Source: Chitinophagaceae bacterium (GTDB lineage Bacteria; Bacteroidota; Bacteroidia; Chitinophagales; Chitinophagaceae). Taken from it: a stretch of DNA of 64,000 nt. The notes beneath the pieces were generated by a model, which did no database searches, was not told where the DNA came from, and saw only the letters and a program-made list of their open reading frames with translations. This document shows positions 8,590 through 18,564 of this stretch, piece by piece. Each line of letters opens with the position of its first letter. Within the stretch, counting starts at the first letter, position 1. The position numbers were made by a program, and so were the translations under genes. The stretch spans positions 1-64,000 of the forward strand of contig JAEUVO010000031.1 of assembly GCA_016786885.1 (NCBI GenBank). The letters are read 5' to 3'.

Positions 8590-9633
8590 CTATTCTGTAA
8601 ACCATTCATTATGCTGCTCCTGCACCCGGATGAAAGTTGTTCGTTTGCTTAACTCTTTCAGCACTTTGGCACCTACATACGTACAGGCGGAACGTAAACC
8701 ACCAAGTATGTCGAGTACGGTATCAGTCACTGGCCCGCGGTAGGGTATCTCTGTTGTTTTCCCTTCTGATGCCCGGTAATCAGCCACACCACCAGCATAT
8801 TTATTCATAGCTGTTTCTGAACTCATGCCGTAAAAAAGTTTATAAGGTTTGCCATCTTCTTTTTCCACCAGCTCGCCGCCGCTTTCTTCATGGCCTGCCA
8901 GCATGCCACCCAGCATAACAAAATCGGCACCACCACCAAATGCTTTTACCACATCACCAGGTACTTTGCAACCACCGTCAGAAATAATTTGTCCGCCAAG
9001 TCCATGCGCCGCATCAGCACATTCGATAATAGCAGATAATTGCGGATACCCTACACCAGTTTTTACCCTGGTGGTACAAACTGATCCGGGACCGATCCCT
9101 ACTTTCACCATATCGGCACCGGCAAGCAATAATTCTTCTACCATTTCGCCTGTTACAACATTACCGGCCATGATTACTTTAGCAGGATGCTTTGTGCGGG
9201 TGGCTTTTACAAAGTCGACAAACTTTTCGGAATAACCGTTGGCTACATCAATACAAATGAACTTCAGCAATTCGTTTTCCTTCAATATGGTATCCAGTTT
9301 TTCAGCATCAGCCGGACTGGTGCCTGTACTGAGGGCAATATGATCAGCTATTTTATTTCCGCTGGTTTGCATAAATGTTTTCCATTGTGCCGGTGTATAA
9401 TGTTTATGAATGGCAGTGAATAGCTGGTGCTGTGCAAGGGCAATAGCCATTTCGTAAGTACCCACCGTGTCCATATTAGCAGCCATTACCGGAATACCTT
9501 CCCAGGTAAGTTCACTATGCCTGAATTTGAATTTCCTGTTTAACGATACTTCAGAACGGGAGCTGAGAGTGGAGCGTTTGGGTCTTAGCATTACATCTTT
9601 AAAACCCAGCTTAATATCTGATTCAATATGCAT
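8590..9633 (-). CDS. guaC: GMP reductase
   Basis: The product is 347 residues, the same length as E. coli GuaC, and colinear with it from [21 protein letters not shown]. It carries the IMPDH/GMPR signature [17 protein letters not shown] with catalytic Cys186 and the [11 protein letters not shown] phosphate-binding region. It reduces GMP to IMP with NADPH, releasing ammonia, in cytosolic purine salvage. The gene is transcribed divergently from the starch-binding-fold gene at 9808. No purine riboswitch was recognised in the 170-bp intergenic region. Confidence 0.96.
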   Translation of the reverse strand: MHIESDIKLGFKDVMLRPKRSTLSSRSEVSLNRKFKFRHSELTWEGIPVMAANMDTVGTYEMAIALAQHQLFTAIHKHYTPAQWKTFMQTSGNKIADHIALSTGTSPADAEKLDTILKENELLKFICIDVANGYSEKFVDFVKATRTKHPAKVIMAGNVVTGEMVEELLLAGADMVKVGIGPGSVCTTRVKTGVGYPQLSAIIECADAAHGLGGQIISDGGCKVPGDVVKAFGGGADFVMLGGMLAGHEESGGELVEKEDGKPYKLFYGMSSETAMNKYAGGVADYRASEGKTTEIPYRGPVTDTVLDILGGLRSACTYVGAKVLKELSKRTTFIRVQEQHNEWFTE

Positions 9634-9807
9634 ATCACTATTTTTTGAATCTTGTAAATTAAGGAAACAAGTGATATGCCTGCGCTTATTGTGCCGTTTT
9701 ATTTTAGATCACCGTATCTCATTCTTGAACCGAAATTAGATCATTGCCTGATGAATATCATTTTGAAGAGCTCCTTTGCGTCCGAAATTTGCTCAAAGCA
9801 GTAATGT

Positions 9808-10557
9808 ATGATACCGAAATTCTGTAAGGCCACATTTTGGGTACTTATTTTTTTGTATGCGGGCCATCTTTCTGCACAGGTAGCTGCAGTTAATTTTACT
9901 GTATATGTTCCTTCAGTAAAAGAGGATGACAAAGGCGTTTATATTGCCGGTTCTTTTAACTACTGGCATGCCGCCGATTCATTGTACCGGATGCATAAAG
10001 TAAGCGATGGGGTATATTCCATCACTCTTCCGTTATTTGATAAAATGGAGTATCAATATAAATACACTGCCGGGAACTGGGATAGGGTAGAGATCGCTGT
10101 TAACGACAGTAATATCAGCAACCGGAACTTTTATGCGATAAACGGGAAGAGTATTACAGATACGGTGATGAAATGGAAACAGCCACAACCGGCTGAAAAA
10201 AGAGACAACCCGAAACTGGAAATAATAGCTGCAAAGAAAGATTCATTGCTTGCCAAACTACAGCCAAAGCTGGATGTTATGCTTCAGCAATTGAGGTTGT
10301 ATGTTGAAAACCTGTTGCAGGAAAATCCCAGTGCAGGAATGCACAGGCGTTTGGATAAGCAAACTATACGGATAATTGGTAATGCTTATACCCAGGTTAC
10401 AGGTCTGCTTTGGGAAATCATGGCCATTCTGAACCCTGAACAGAAAAAAAGAATGCTGATTATCATCAATAAACCGGAAGCTAAGGCTGATTTTCTGAAT
10501 ACCTTCTCCAAGGCTCTTGATAGTATGTTAAAGGAAAAAGAAGCTGGCAGGAATTAA
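9808..10557 (+). CDS. Exported protein with starch-binding-like (CBM20/48-type) domain
   Basis: The product is 249 residues with an N-terminal signal ending LSAQ (about residue 24). Residues about 28-115 (VNFTVYVP...VYIAGSFNYWHA...YSITLPLFDKMEYQYKYT) have the layout of carbohydrate-binding modules that recognise starch or glycogen, also found as E-set domains in esterases. The remainder is charged helix with no domain I recognise. The ATG at 9804 gives only an eight-codon frame, which supports the start at 9808. It is followed 74 bp later by a serine hydrolase gene on the same strand, so a shared operon is possible. Confidence 0.78.
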   Translation: MIPKFCKATFWVLIFLYAGHLSAQVAAVNFTVYVPSVKEDDKGVYIAGSFNYWHAADSLYRMHKVSDGVYSITLPLFDKMEYQYKYTAGNWDRVEIAVNDSNISNRNFYAINGKSITDTVMKWKQPQPAEKRDNPKLEIIAAKKDSLLAKLQPKLDVMLQQLRLYVENLLQENPSAGMHRRLDKQTIRIIGNAYTQVTGLLWEIMAILNPEQKKRMLIIINKPEAKADFLNTFSKALDSMLKEKEAGRN

Positions 10558-10631
10558 TATAATGATACAGGATGAATGAATAACAGTATTACTGAAAGGC
10601 GTATCTTCCCTGATAAGTCAAACTATTAACT

Positions 10632-12293
10632 ATGCCAGGAAAATTTTCTATAGTACTTCTGTTTATTGCATTCAGTATTGCAACAGTAGCGCAACCTCTT
10701 TCCAAAGCTGATAAACAACTTCTGGCTTCATTTGATACTTTGTTGATGAATGCTTTTAAAGCCAATGAACCGGGAGCAACAGCTATCGTTAGCCGGAAGG
10801 GGCAGGTGATCTATAAAAAAGCCTTTGGCATGGCCGATATGGAACTGAATGTACCAATGCAGGCTGATATGATCTTTCGTATCGGATCCATCAGCAAACA
10901 ATTCACCGGCGTAGCTATCCTGCAATTAGTTGAAAAAGGAAAACTGTCGTTGCAGGATGATATAAAAAAATTTATCCCTGATTATCCCACACATGGATAT
11001 GCTATAACGGTGGAACATTTACTTACCCATACTTCCGGAATAAAAAGTTATACAGGGATGATGGAGTTTGAATCCATGATGCGTAAGGATATGAAGCCGC
11101 TGGAGCTGATAGATGTTTTTAAAAACCAGCCAATGGAGTTTGCGCCTGGATCGAAGTGGAATTATAACAACTCTGGTTATATATTGCTCGGTTATATCAT
11201 TGAAAAAGTATCAGGAAAATCATACGAACAATATGTACTGGAAAATTTATTTGTACCTGCCGGTATGACCCGTTCAGGTTATGGCAACGACAGCAGGATC
11301 ATACTAAACAGGGCAAAGGGTTATCAGCAGGGTGAGCATGGGTTTGAAAATGCGAAGTACCTGAGTATGACACTGCCTTATGCCGCTGGTTCTTTGATTT
11401 CAACGGTGGAGGATCTATGGAAATGGAACCAGGCTTTGCATTCTTACAAACTGGTATCGAAAGAGTCCTTACAAAAAGCATTTACAGATTATAAACTAAG
11501 CGATGGAAAATCTACCAGGTATGGGTATGGATGGTCTTTCAGTGATATACAGGGCAGTGCTTCCATTGAGCACGGTGGTGGTATCAACGGATTTGTTACA
11601 GATGGAATTTATCTTCCTGCAGAGGATATCTTCATTGCGGTTTTTGCTAATTGTGATTGCAGATCCTTAGATATGCTGGCCCCAAAGATGGCCGCCTTAA
11701 CTTTAGGAAAGCCCTATGATCAGAAAGAGATAGCAATTGATGAGGCAACAACAAAAGAGTATACCGGTGTATATGAGAATGAGGCAGGGGAGCAACGAAT
11801 TATTACGGTGGAAGGAGCAAAACTTACTTCACAAAGAGCCGGGGGCAGTAAGCACAGGATAAAGCCTTATGAGAAGGATAAATTCTTTTTTGAAAACTCA
11901 CTCTCTTCACTTCGCTTTACCAGGAATACCGCTGGGCAAATTGAAAAAGCATATTTCAAAAGCCGTACAGAGGAAAGTGAATGGAAGAAAACAGGTAAAT
12001 CAATACCGGCCAGCCCGGACATTATCAAATTAGATGCAGCAGCACTTGCAGTTTTTGTTGGGGAGTATGAACTGGCCCCGAATTTTGTGATGACAGTAAG
12101 CCTGGAGGGAGATAAATTGATGGTAAAAGCCACCGGGCAATCGGCAGTGGAAGTATTTGCAGAAACAACGACCCGTTTTTTCCCCAAAGAAATAGATGCA
12201 AAGCTTGAATTTTTTAAAGATGAATCAGGGAAAGTAACACACCTTATATTGTACCAGGGCGGCCGTGAAACGAAGGGAAATAAAACTAAGTAA
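10632..12293 (+). CDS. Class C beta-lactamase-fold serine hydrolase
   Basis: The product is 553 residues with a signal peptide ending VAQ. The beta-lactamase/D-Ala-D-Ala peptidase fold is marked by SISK (Ser86 nucleophile, Lys89), YNN (in KWNYNNSGY, about residue 178) and HGGG (about 315). A C-terminal extension of about 190 residues, typical of the 'beta-lactamase plus DUF3471-like' proteins, follows. Such exported enzymes act as esterases, peptidases or D-aminopeptidases; antibiotic resistance should not be inferred. It may be co-transcribed with the upstream starch-binding-fold gene. Confidence 0.9.
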   Translation: MPGKFSIVLLFIAFSIATVAQPLSKADKQLLASFDTLLMNAFKANEPGATAIVSRKGQVIYKKAFGMADMELNVPMQADMIFRIGSISKQFTGVAILQLVEKGKLSLQDDIKKFIPDYPTHGYAITVEHLLTHTSGIKSYTGMMEFESMMRKDMKPLELIDVFKNQPMEFAPGSKWNYNNSGYILLGYIIEKVSGKSYEQYVLENLFVPAGMTRSGYGNDSRIILNRAKGYQQGEHGFENAKYLSMTLPYAAGSLISTVEDLWKWNQALHSYKLVSKESLQKAFTDYKLSDGKSTRYGYGWSFSDIQGSASIEHGGGINGFVTDGIYLPAEDIFIAVFANCDCRSLDMLAPKMAALTLGKPYDQKEIAIDEATTKEYTGVYENEAGEQRIITVEGAKLTSQRAGGSKHRIKPYEKDKFFFENSLSSLRFTRNTAGQIEKAYFKSRTEESEWKKTGKSIPASPDIIKLDAAALAVFVGEYELAPNFVMTVSLEGDKLMVKATGQSAVEVFAETTTRFFPKEIDAKLEFFKDESGKVTHLILYQGGRETKGNKTK

Positions 12294-12507
12294 CAATATT
12301 TCTTGTTTATACCCTCATTTGTTTAGGAGGAGACAAATTCAAGCTTTTTATCGGAAGAGAGTTTTCGGTAAGTGGTATTTCCACGGTACAAAATAAAGAG
12401 CAAGAGAATAATTTTTATTCCTGATGTAAATCATATCCGATCTCTAATCCGGATCAGTCAACAGCCTGTCTTTTTAGAATATATTTACGGGAACACAGGA
12501 ATAATCA

Positions 12508-13518
12508 TTGGACTCTATTACTCATATAGCATTAGGAGCTTGCCTGGGAGATGCTTTTGCTGGAAAACAGCTCGGTAAGAAAGCTATGTTTTGGGGTGCG
12601 GTAGCACAAAGCGTTCCGGATATTGATTTCATTGCTTCTGCATGGAGCAGTACAGCTGAAAATTTACTGGCACACAGGGGATTTACTCATTCCATACTGT
12701 TTGCATTGATAATGGCACCCTTGCTGGCCATGCTGGCAGAGCGATGGCATCGTCCACATGATATTTCATTAAGAAAATGGGTTGTTTTTTTTGGAGTGCA
12801 ATTATTTATACACTTACTTATTGACGGAATGAATGTATATGGTGTAGGATGGTTTGAACCATTCAGTCATCATAGGGTATCATACAACTGGATATTTGTG
12901 GCTGACCCTTTTTATTCTGTCTGGCTGGGCATTTCTTTCATTGTATTATTGATATTAAAAAGAAATCACCCAAGAAGAGACTGGTGGGTAAGATTTGGAG
13001 TTGGAATGAGTACTATCTATCTTTTGTATTGTGGCCTGAACAAAATAAAGATTGATAATGATGTAAGAGATGTCTTTAGGAAACAGCAAATAACATATAA
13101 TAATTACTTTACCACACCAACTCCCCTGAATAACTGGCTATGGTATGTGGTGGCAGCCAATGATTCAGGTTATAATATAGGGTATCGTTCTTTATTTGAT
13201 AAGGAAAGAAAGATAGATTTTCATTTTGTCCCTAAAAACGACCAACTGCTGAAACAGGTCAGCAATCATGAGGACCTGCAGAAACTCATCAGGTTTTCTA
13301 AAGGATTTTATGCGACACAGCAGTGGAATGATACGTTGGTCTTTAGTGATCTGCGGTTTGGGCAAATGATAGGGTGGAAGGACCCGGGAGCAAGATTTGC
13401 TTTTCATTATTTCCTGCAGCATCCCGGCGAAAATGACCTTGTAGTACAGCGGGGACGTTTTGCAGGATGGAATAAGGAAGCTTTTATCGCCTTATTAAAA
13501 AGAATTAAAGGAGATTAA
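12508..13518 (+). CDS. YdjM-family membrane-bound (putative metal-dependent) hydrolase
   Basis: The product is 336 residues from a TTG start preceded by an AGGA at suitable distance. The opening MDSITHIALGACLGDAF and the motif HRGFTHSI are hallmarks of the YdjM/LexA-regulated membrane hydrolase family; conserved His and Asp residues (HxxxH, DGMNVYG) suggest metal binding. About four hydrophobic segments occupy residues 60-180, with a soluble C-terminal half. The family is poorly characterised biochemically. The gene converges on the PLD-family gene with 9 bp between stops. Confidence 0.82.
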   Translation: MDSITHIALGACLGDAFAGKQLGKKAMFWGAVAQSVPDIDFIASAWSSTAENLLAHRGFTHSILFALIMAPLLAMLAERWHRPHDISLRKWVVFFGVQLFIHLLIDGMNVYGVGWFEPFSHHRVSYNWIFVADPFYSVWLGISFIVLLILKRNHPRRDWWVRFGVGMSTIYLLYCGLNKIKIDNDVRDVFRKQQITYNNYFTTPTPLNNWLWYVVAANDSGYNIGYRSLFDKERKIDFHFVPKNDQLLKQVSNHEDLQKLIRFSKGFYATQQWNDTLVFSDLRFGQMIGWKDPGARFAFHYFLQHPGENDLVVQRGRFAGWNKEAFIALLKRIKGD

Positions 13519-13527
13519 TGATTGCAG

Positions 13528-14724
13528 TTACTCCTGTTTAAAATAAAAGGTAAACAGTTTTAATACACTATTTATAAACCAGTAGCAGAATCGTTGCCAT
13601 ATCCTCCTGAAGAAATGTGTAGAAGAAGTGTAGTTTTCCCAGGTTATCTTTTTACTATGATTATTGATAATATCGTTTAGCAATGCTTCTGTTTGCATCG
13701 CAAAGCCATTATTCCTTACATCCATATTAAATTCAAGACTGGCATAAGCACTTATGTTGTTGATATTGTATGAGCCAATGGTAGTCCATGTGCTGTCGTA
13801 AGTGGCCACTTTAGCATGGAGTACAGTTTCCTGGTATTCATACAAGTCGATTTTGTTTTTTAATATCCAGTCATAGAGATATCGTTCTGCATGTTTTGCC
13901 ATCATTATATCAGAGATACCAGCCAGTATTACTTTTACTTTTACACCTCTTTTAACTGCATGGCTTAGCTTTCGCCTGTACAGCATGCCGGGTAAAAAAT
14001 AACTGCACATGATGTGGATCTCTTTTTCTGCCTTGTTAAACATCTCAAGGTAACTTCTCCATATATCCACCTTTCTTTTCACCCAGTCATTTCTTCTGAC
14101 TCTTACTTCTGTCTGTTCATTATGAGGAATCTTTTCACAAAAATCATCAGCCTCTTTCCAGCTAACAGAAGGAGAGGTAATTTTTTTGGACCACATCCTG
14201 CGACAATTATGATACGCTATGTAAGCAGCTTCACCTTCACAATAGACAGCCATATCCAGCCAGGCGGGTTGCCCGGGCTTATCATTATACCGGTCGCAAA
14301 CATTTATACCTCCGATAAGCGATGATACTCCATCCACTACCACCACTTTATGATGCAGTCTTCGGCCAAAGTAGAAATGCCTGCTTTTAAACAACGGTTC
14401 AAACCATTTAACGGAAACTCCATGTTCCCGCATATCCTGAACAGTTTTTTGGTGTAGGCCTTGTGATGCATACGCATCCAGATGAAGATGAACTAACACC
14501 CCCCGGGCGGCAGCTTTTTTTAATGCTTCAATTATTGTTTTGCCTGTTTCATCATCAAGGAAGATGTAGTATTGGAGGTGAATGGAGTGAGCAGCTTTAT
14601 CGATCATTTTTTGAAGGAGCAAAAAGTATTCTCTCCCTCCTTTCACCAGTTTTACCCGGTTACGGGTGGAATAACCCTGTCGTATCAATTTTTTTAAGCG
14701 GCTCATTAACGGTATAGAAATCAA
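13528..14724 (-). CDS. Phospholipase D-family cardiolipin synthase-like protein
   Basis: The product is 398 residues with two HKD motifs: HHKVVVVDGVSSLIGG in the N-terminal half and HAKVATYDSTWTTIGSYN in the C-terminal half, the paired catalytic sites of PLD transferases. It lacks the long N-terminal membrane helices of ClsA and is closer in size to ClsB (YbhO) type enzymes. Likely role: cardiolipin synthesis at the inner membrane from phosphatidylglycerol or phosphatidylethanolamine. It is divergent from the Na/Pi cotransporter gene, sharing a 99-bp promoter region. Confidence 0.88.
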   Translation of the reverse strand: MISIPLMSRLKKLIRQGYSTRNRVKLVKGGREYFLLLQKMIDKAAHSIHLQYYIFLDDETGKTIIEALKKAAARGVLVHLHLDAYASQGLHQKTVQDMREHGVSVKWFEPLFKSRHFYFGRRLHHKVVVVDGVSSLIGGINVCDRYNDKPGQPAWLDMAVYCEGEAAYIAYHNCRRMWSKKITSPSVSWKEADDFCEKIPHNEQTEVRVRRNDWVKRKVDIWRSYLEMFNKAEKEIHIMCSYFLPGMLYRRKLSHAVKRGVKVKVILAGISDIMMAKHAERYLYDWILKNKIDLYEYQETVLHAKVATYDSTWTTIGSYNINNISAYASLEFNMDVRNNGFAMQTEALLNDIINNHSKKITWENYTSSTHFFRRIWQRFCYWFINSVLKLFTFYFKQE

Positions 14725-14823
14725 ATCTATTGGTATCTCTAAATTACAGCTATGAGCTTAATCAACAGCCCGTTTGACGCATCTCAATTAAAGCAATATA
14801 TTAGAGTAGCTAACTTACTCTAA

Positions 14824-16488
14824 TTGAACAATTCTTTTGATATATGGAGAATATTGGCCGGAGTTGCCATTTTCCTGCTAGGGGTCAGATTTCTTGAAGA
14901 GTCTTTACAGCAATTAGCGGGCAGGCCTTTCAAATTATTTTTAAAAAGACAGACGTCAAATAAATTGAAAGCCATTGGCGGTGGGGCATTGGTAACAGGT
15001 ATCCTGCAAAGCAGTTCTGTGGTTGGCCTGATGGTCCTTGCATTTGTGGGAGCTGGTATTATAACTATGCAAAATGCCCTGGCTGTGATTATGGGTGCCA
15101 ATTTGGGAACTACGATCACTGGCTGGATAGTGGCAACGGCCGGGTTTAACGTTAATATCGAAAATCTTGCTTTACCATTGGCCGGTATTGCCGGTTTGGG
15201 TTTTGCCATCTTCGACAGGCATGGTAAATGGTATAACTGGAGTCGTTTCTTACTTGGCTTTAGTTTTTTATTTGTTGGGTTGGGGTATATGAAGGCCGGT
15301 ATTGAAGGTCTGGTGAAGCATGTTGATCTGGCGCAGTATTCAGATGCCCCGCTGATCATCTTTTTATTGATTGGTTTTATTATTACCTCCCTGATCCAAA
15401 GTAGCTCTGCTACTATGGCCATTACCCTGAGTGCATTGTATGCGGGTGCCGTTACATTTAATGATGCAATCGCTATTGTTCTGGGTTCTGAAGTGGGGAC
15501 AACTATCAAGTTGTTTGTAGCCAGTGTAAACGGGGCAGCCGCCAAACGCCGGGTGGCATTGGGTAATTTTCTTTTTAATGCCATTACTGTCCTATTAGTA
15601 TTGATATTTCTTTTCCCATTAAGCAGGTTGGTTACCGATGTGATCGGCATAAAAGATAAGCTGATTGCCCTCGTCTTTTTTCAAAGTCTTGTCAATATTG
15701 CAGGAATTATTCTTTTCTACCCCTTCCTCGGTATTTTCGGCCGTTTCCTTGAAAACAGGTTCAAAACCGGTGAGGATGAAACGATGTTCATTCATAAGGT
15801 GGCTTCACAAGTTCCTGCGGCAGCACTGGTGGCTGTGGAAAATGAAAACCGGCATTTTTTATATGTTGTCCTTGATTTTACCCTGAACTGCTTTAGCCTT
15901 GATAATAAGCATTGGAAAGACCTGAAATTGCATAAAGATTTTCCGGGTATGAGTGTGCAGGAAAAATATGAGTATATAAAATTTTTGCACGGAGAAATAC
16001 ATAGCTTCTTTATTCAGCTTCAAAAAAATGTACCGGACAAGGAGGAAATGGAAAAACTGGACCGGTTGATATCATCTGTTAGAAATACCATGTATGCAGC
16101 TAAAAGTATAAAAGATGCTATCCCGGATATGGAACAGCTGAAGAATTCATCTAATGATGTGAAATATGATTTTTATCACCAGACCCGGAAAGCCATTGGT
16201 GAATTTTGCGAAAAAGTGTATCATCTGACAAATGCTAAACCGGATTTGCATTTTGAAGAACTTACATCTTTATATCATTCTGTAACCAGCAGCTATACAG
16301 ATACACTTACCCAATTGTACAAGGAAAATACAGCCGGGCAGTTGGGAGAGACAGAAATAACAACATTGTTGAATTTTAACCGGGAAATTTTTACTGCGTT
16401 TAAGTCTTTTGTTTTTGCGGTAAAGGATCACCTTTTTGATAAGGAACAATCAAAGTATTTTGAAGAACTCCCTGGCTTCATCCGTTGA
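14824..16488 (+). CDS. Na+/phosphate cotransporter family protein with PhoU-like tail
   Basis: The product is 554 residues. The two inverted QSSS motifs that define Na/Pi cotransporters are present: GILQSSSVVGLMV (about residue 62) and SLIQSSSATMAIT (about 192), each within Gly-rich hydrophobic hairpins. Residues 1-310 form about eight membrane segments; the C-terminal ~220 residues are soluble, helical and PhoU-like, presumably cytosolic and regulatory. The start is TTG, with no better ATG upstream. It imports phosphate using the sodium gradient. No Pho box was identified. Confidence 0.9.
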   Translation: MNNSFDIWRILAGVAIFLLGVRFLEESLQQLAGRPFKLFLKRQTSNKLKAIGGGALVTGILQSSSVVGLMVLAFVGAGIITMQNALAVIMGANLGTTITGWIVATAGFNVNIENLALPLAGIAGLGFAIFDRHGKWYNWSRFLLGFSFLFVGLGYMKAGIEGLVKHVDLAQYSDAPLIIFLLIGFIITSLIQSSSATMAITLSALYAGAVTFNDAIAIVLGSEVGTTIKLFVASVNGAAAKRRVALGNFLFNAITVLLVLIFLFPLSRLVTDVIGIKDKLIALVFFQSLVNIAGIILFYPFLGIFGRFLENRFKTGEDETMFIHKVASQVPAAALVAVENENRHFLYVVLDFTLNCFSLDNKHWKDLKLHKDFPGMSVQEKYEYIKFLHGEIHSFFIQLQKNVPDKEEMEKLDRLISSVRNTMYAAKSIKDAIPDMEQLKNSSNDVKYDFYHQTRKAIGEFCEKVYHLTNAKPDLHFEELTSLYHSVTSSYTDTLTQLYKENTAGQLGETEITTLLNFNREIFTAFKSFVFAVKDHLFDKEQSKYFEELPGFIR

Positions 16489-16555
16489 TATGTATCATGT
16501 TCCCGGTTGACAGGTTTCATTTGATTTTACCCAGTATTTACTCAAATTTGAGGTA

Positions 16556-17881
16556 ATGAGAACTTTCTTATCATCCGCCCTTTGCCTGTTCCTGATTAGT
16601 GTTGTAACAGGGTTTGACAACAGGTCGAAAAAGATCAATTTATCTTTTACTGTGATATCGGAAAATGAGGAGAATTTGTTTCATCCTTCGCTGGTCAATA
16701 AATTTTACGCCATGAATGATGGCAAGTTCTTTTGGTTTACGACAGATGTAGCGGCGGTGGGGTTACGGGAAGAGCTGGTAACACTAATTGATACTTCTTT
16801 TTATTTTGGCCTTACTGAAAAGGCCTATCATATTGCTGATATAAAATCAAATAGGGGAGGACTATTCTCTGATAGCCTGGCTATACTTGCTGCGGAAAGA
16901 ATATACACTGATGCTGCGATTGCTGTCTTCAAAGATCTTTATCAGGGGTATAAAATGAAACCCTGGGTTGGTTTTGACCAGGTTTCTGCTAAATATTCGG
17001 AAAGCGATGATGAATACCTGCTTAAATGCCTGTTTTATATCCGGTCCGCTGATCAATTGAGAACTACTGCCAGCCGACTTGAGCCCGGTGACATCAATTA
17101 CCAGGCGATGAAAAAGGAACTTAAAAGGCAGAAAGATAAAAACAGGAAAGATTCAGCGGCTGCTGTGCTTTTGTCTATGAATTATTACCGCTGGATACAC
17201 CATTTTAATTTCGATAAGCTGTTAGTTGTTAATCTGCCGGCAGCCCGGTTGCATTATTTTGAAAAGGACAGTTTGGTATTAAATATGAAAACTGTACTTG
17301 GTAAATCATCTACTCCTACACCAAGATTTGCCGCCTGGTGTGACCAGGTAATTCTGTATCCTTATTGGTATGTGCCCCGCAGCATCACTTTTAATGAGTA
17401 CCTGCCGGTTATCAAGAACAATCCCTCCTGGCTTGATGCTAAAAATATGCAGGTGATTGATGGTTCAGGAAAAGTGATCAATCACCATACGTTGAACTGG
17501 TCTTCGTTTCATAGCGGCTATTTTCCCTATACGATCAGGCAATCTACCGGTTGTGATAATGCCTTAGGTGTGATTAAGTTTAATATTAATACTCCCTATG
17601 GAGTGTACCTGCATGATACTAATAATAAGACTGCCTTTTTATCAGCCTCCCGGTATTTTAGTCATGGATGCATCCGGTTGGAAGAACCTATTGACCTGGG
17701 TAACCGGGTGCTTTCAAATAAGCTGGACACTGCATTCCTGCAATCTTGTTTTAAGGAGCAAAGACCAATTTATAAACCGCTGTCTGCACCCGTTCCTGTT
17801 TTTGTCGTGTATATGCCTGTAACGACCGATCCCAAAGGGAAAGTTGTTTATTACAAAGATGTTTATAGGTTATTGAAATAG
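16556..17881 (+). CDS. L,D-transpeptidase (YcbB/LdtD-like, YkuD domain)
   Basis: The product is 441 residues with an N-terminal signal or anchor segment. The C-terminal catalytic domain begins near LLVVNLPAARLHYFEKD and ends in the YkuD signature SHGCIRLEEP with catalytic Cys372. The N-terminal ~200 residues correspond to the scaffold region of YcbB-type enzymes. It forms 3-3 cross-links in peptidoglycan or attaches proteins to it in the periplasm. The start ATG is within a short palindromic context CTCAAATTTGAG, which may carry promoter elements. Confidence 0.9.
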   Translation: MRTFLSSALCLFLISVVTGFDNRSKKINLSFTVISENEENLFHPSLVNKFYAMNDGKFFWFTTDVAAVGLREELVTLIDTSFYFGLTEKAYHIADIKSNRGGLFSDSLAILAAERIYTDAAIAVFKDLYQGYKMKPWVGFDQVSAKYSESDDEYLLKCLFYIRSADQLRTTASRLEPGDINYQAMKKELKRQKDKNRKDSAAAVLLSMNYYRWIHHFNFDKLLVVNLPAARLHYFEKDSLVLNMKTVLGKSSTPTPRFAAWCDQVILYPYWYVPRSITFNEYLPVIKNNPSWLDAKNMQVIDGSGKVINHHTLNWSSFHSGYFPYTIRQSTGCDNALGVIKFNINTPYGVYLHDTNNKTAFLSASRYFSHGCIRLEEPIDLGNRVLSNKLDTAFLQSCFKEQRPIYKPLSAPVPVFVVYMPVTTDPKGKVVYYKDVYRLLK

Positions 17882-17992
17882 GTGACTGGGGTGAGTAACA
17901 TCATCCTGGTTGCTGAGGGTAGTTCTTTTTATAGGGCAGTCAATAGATGGACATTTGATAAGTAAGTAGTCATAACCTTTAAATTGTATACA

Positions 17993-18475
17993 ATGAAAAA
18001 AATTAAGCCGCCTGAAAAAAAAGCCGGGGTCTGGCTTGATCAGGAAAATGCATTTATAATTCATATTACCGGGGATGCTGAGCCGATGGTGGAAAGATTG
18101 AAATCGGGTGTGGAATCCAGAATAAGGTATGCTGGGGAAGGAAAGGTTTCTGCAAGATTTGGTCAATCTTACCTTGATGACCAGGAGAAAAAGCAACACC
18201 GGCAGAAAAACCAGCGGGAAAAATTCTTTAAACAAATTATCAGCCTGATTCATGACGATGATTTTCTATATCTCTTCGGCCCGGGTATGGCCAAGGAAAG
18301 TCTGAACAATGCGATCGAAAAAGAACATGGCATAAAAGCAAAAGTAGTAAGTATTGAAACAACAGATAAGTTAACAAGGAAACAGGCTGTGCTAAAAGTC
18401 CGGGACTATTTTAATGACGAGGCCTTCCGCTTGTTCAAAAAGAATTTAAAAAAACAAAAGAAGGCAATGAGCTGA
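17993..18475 (+). CDS. Small eRF1-domain-like hypothetical protein
   Basis: The product is 160 residues from ATG 17993; an in-frame TTG nine bases upstream is less likely. The layout 'AGVWLDQENAFIIHI...VESRI...' and, near the middle, 'DDDFLYLFGPGMAKESLNNAIE' resembles small bacterial and archaeal proteins related to the central domain of translation release factor eRF1 (baeRF-like), which are thought to act at ribosomes. The assignment rests on pattern only. The protein is very Lys/Arg rich. The gene is monocistronic with a strong terminator three bases after its stop. Confidence 0.72.
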   Translation: MKKIKPPEKKAGVWLDQENAFIIHITGDAEPMVERLKSGVESRIRYAGEGKVSARFGQSYLDDQEKKQHRQKNQREKFFKQIISLIHDDDFLYLFGPGMAKESLNNAIEKEHGIKAKVVSIETTDKLTRKQAVLKVRDYFNDEAFRLFKKNLKKQKKAMS

Positions 18476-18477
18476 GA

Positions 18478-18507
18478 AAAAAGACCGGTCACAGAGCCGG
18501 TCTTTTT
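18478..18507 (+). terminator. Rho-independent terminator
   Basis: AAAAAGACCGG pairs with CCGGTCTTTTT around an 8-nt loop, just after the stop at 18475. A-run and T-run on the two sides could make it act in both directions. Confidence 0.9.
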
Positions 18508-18545
18508 ATTCGTATTCATTTATCGGTATTCATATAGAAAGCAGC

Positions 18546-18553
18546 TAAATTTG
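18546..18553 (+). promoter_or_regulatory. Bacteroidota -7 promoter element (TAAATTTG)
   Basis: Matches the TAnnTTTG consensus and lies 11 bp before the ATG at 18565, which implies a very short leader. A TTG -33 element is not evident at the expected spacing. Confidence 0.4.
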
Positions 18554-18564
18554 GTCAGCCATTA

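Noticed and set aside
8849..9235. Plus-strand frames inside guaC
   Set aside because: They are low-complexity Ser/Pro-rich shadows of the well-conserved guaC on the other strand.
10632..12293. Antibiotic-resistance beta-lactamase
   Set aside because: The SxxK, YxN and HGG motifs are shared by esterases and D-aminopeptidases, and the long C-terminal extension fits the latter group. Resistance cannot be claimed.
14820..15650. Minus-strand 276-codon frame within the Na/Pi cotransporter gene
   Set aside because: Composition is an antisense shadow (runs of Ala, Pro and Ile); the plus-strand protein has clear QSSS motifs.
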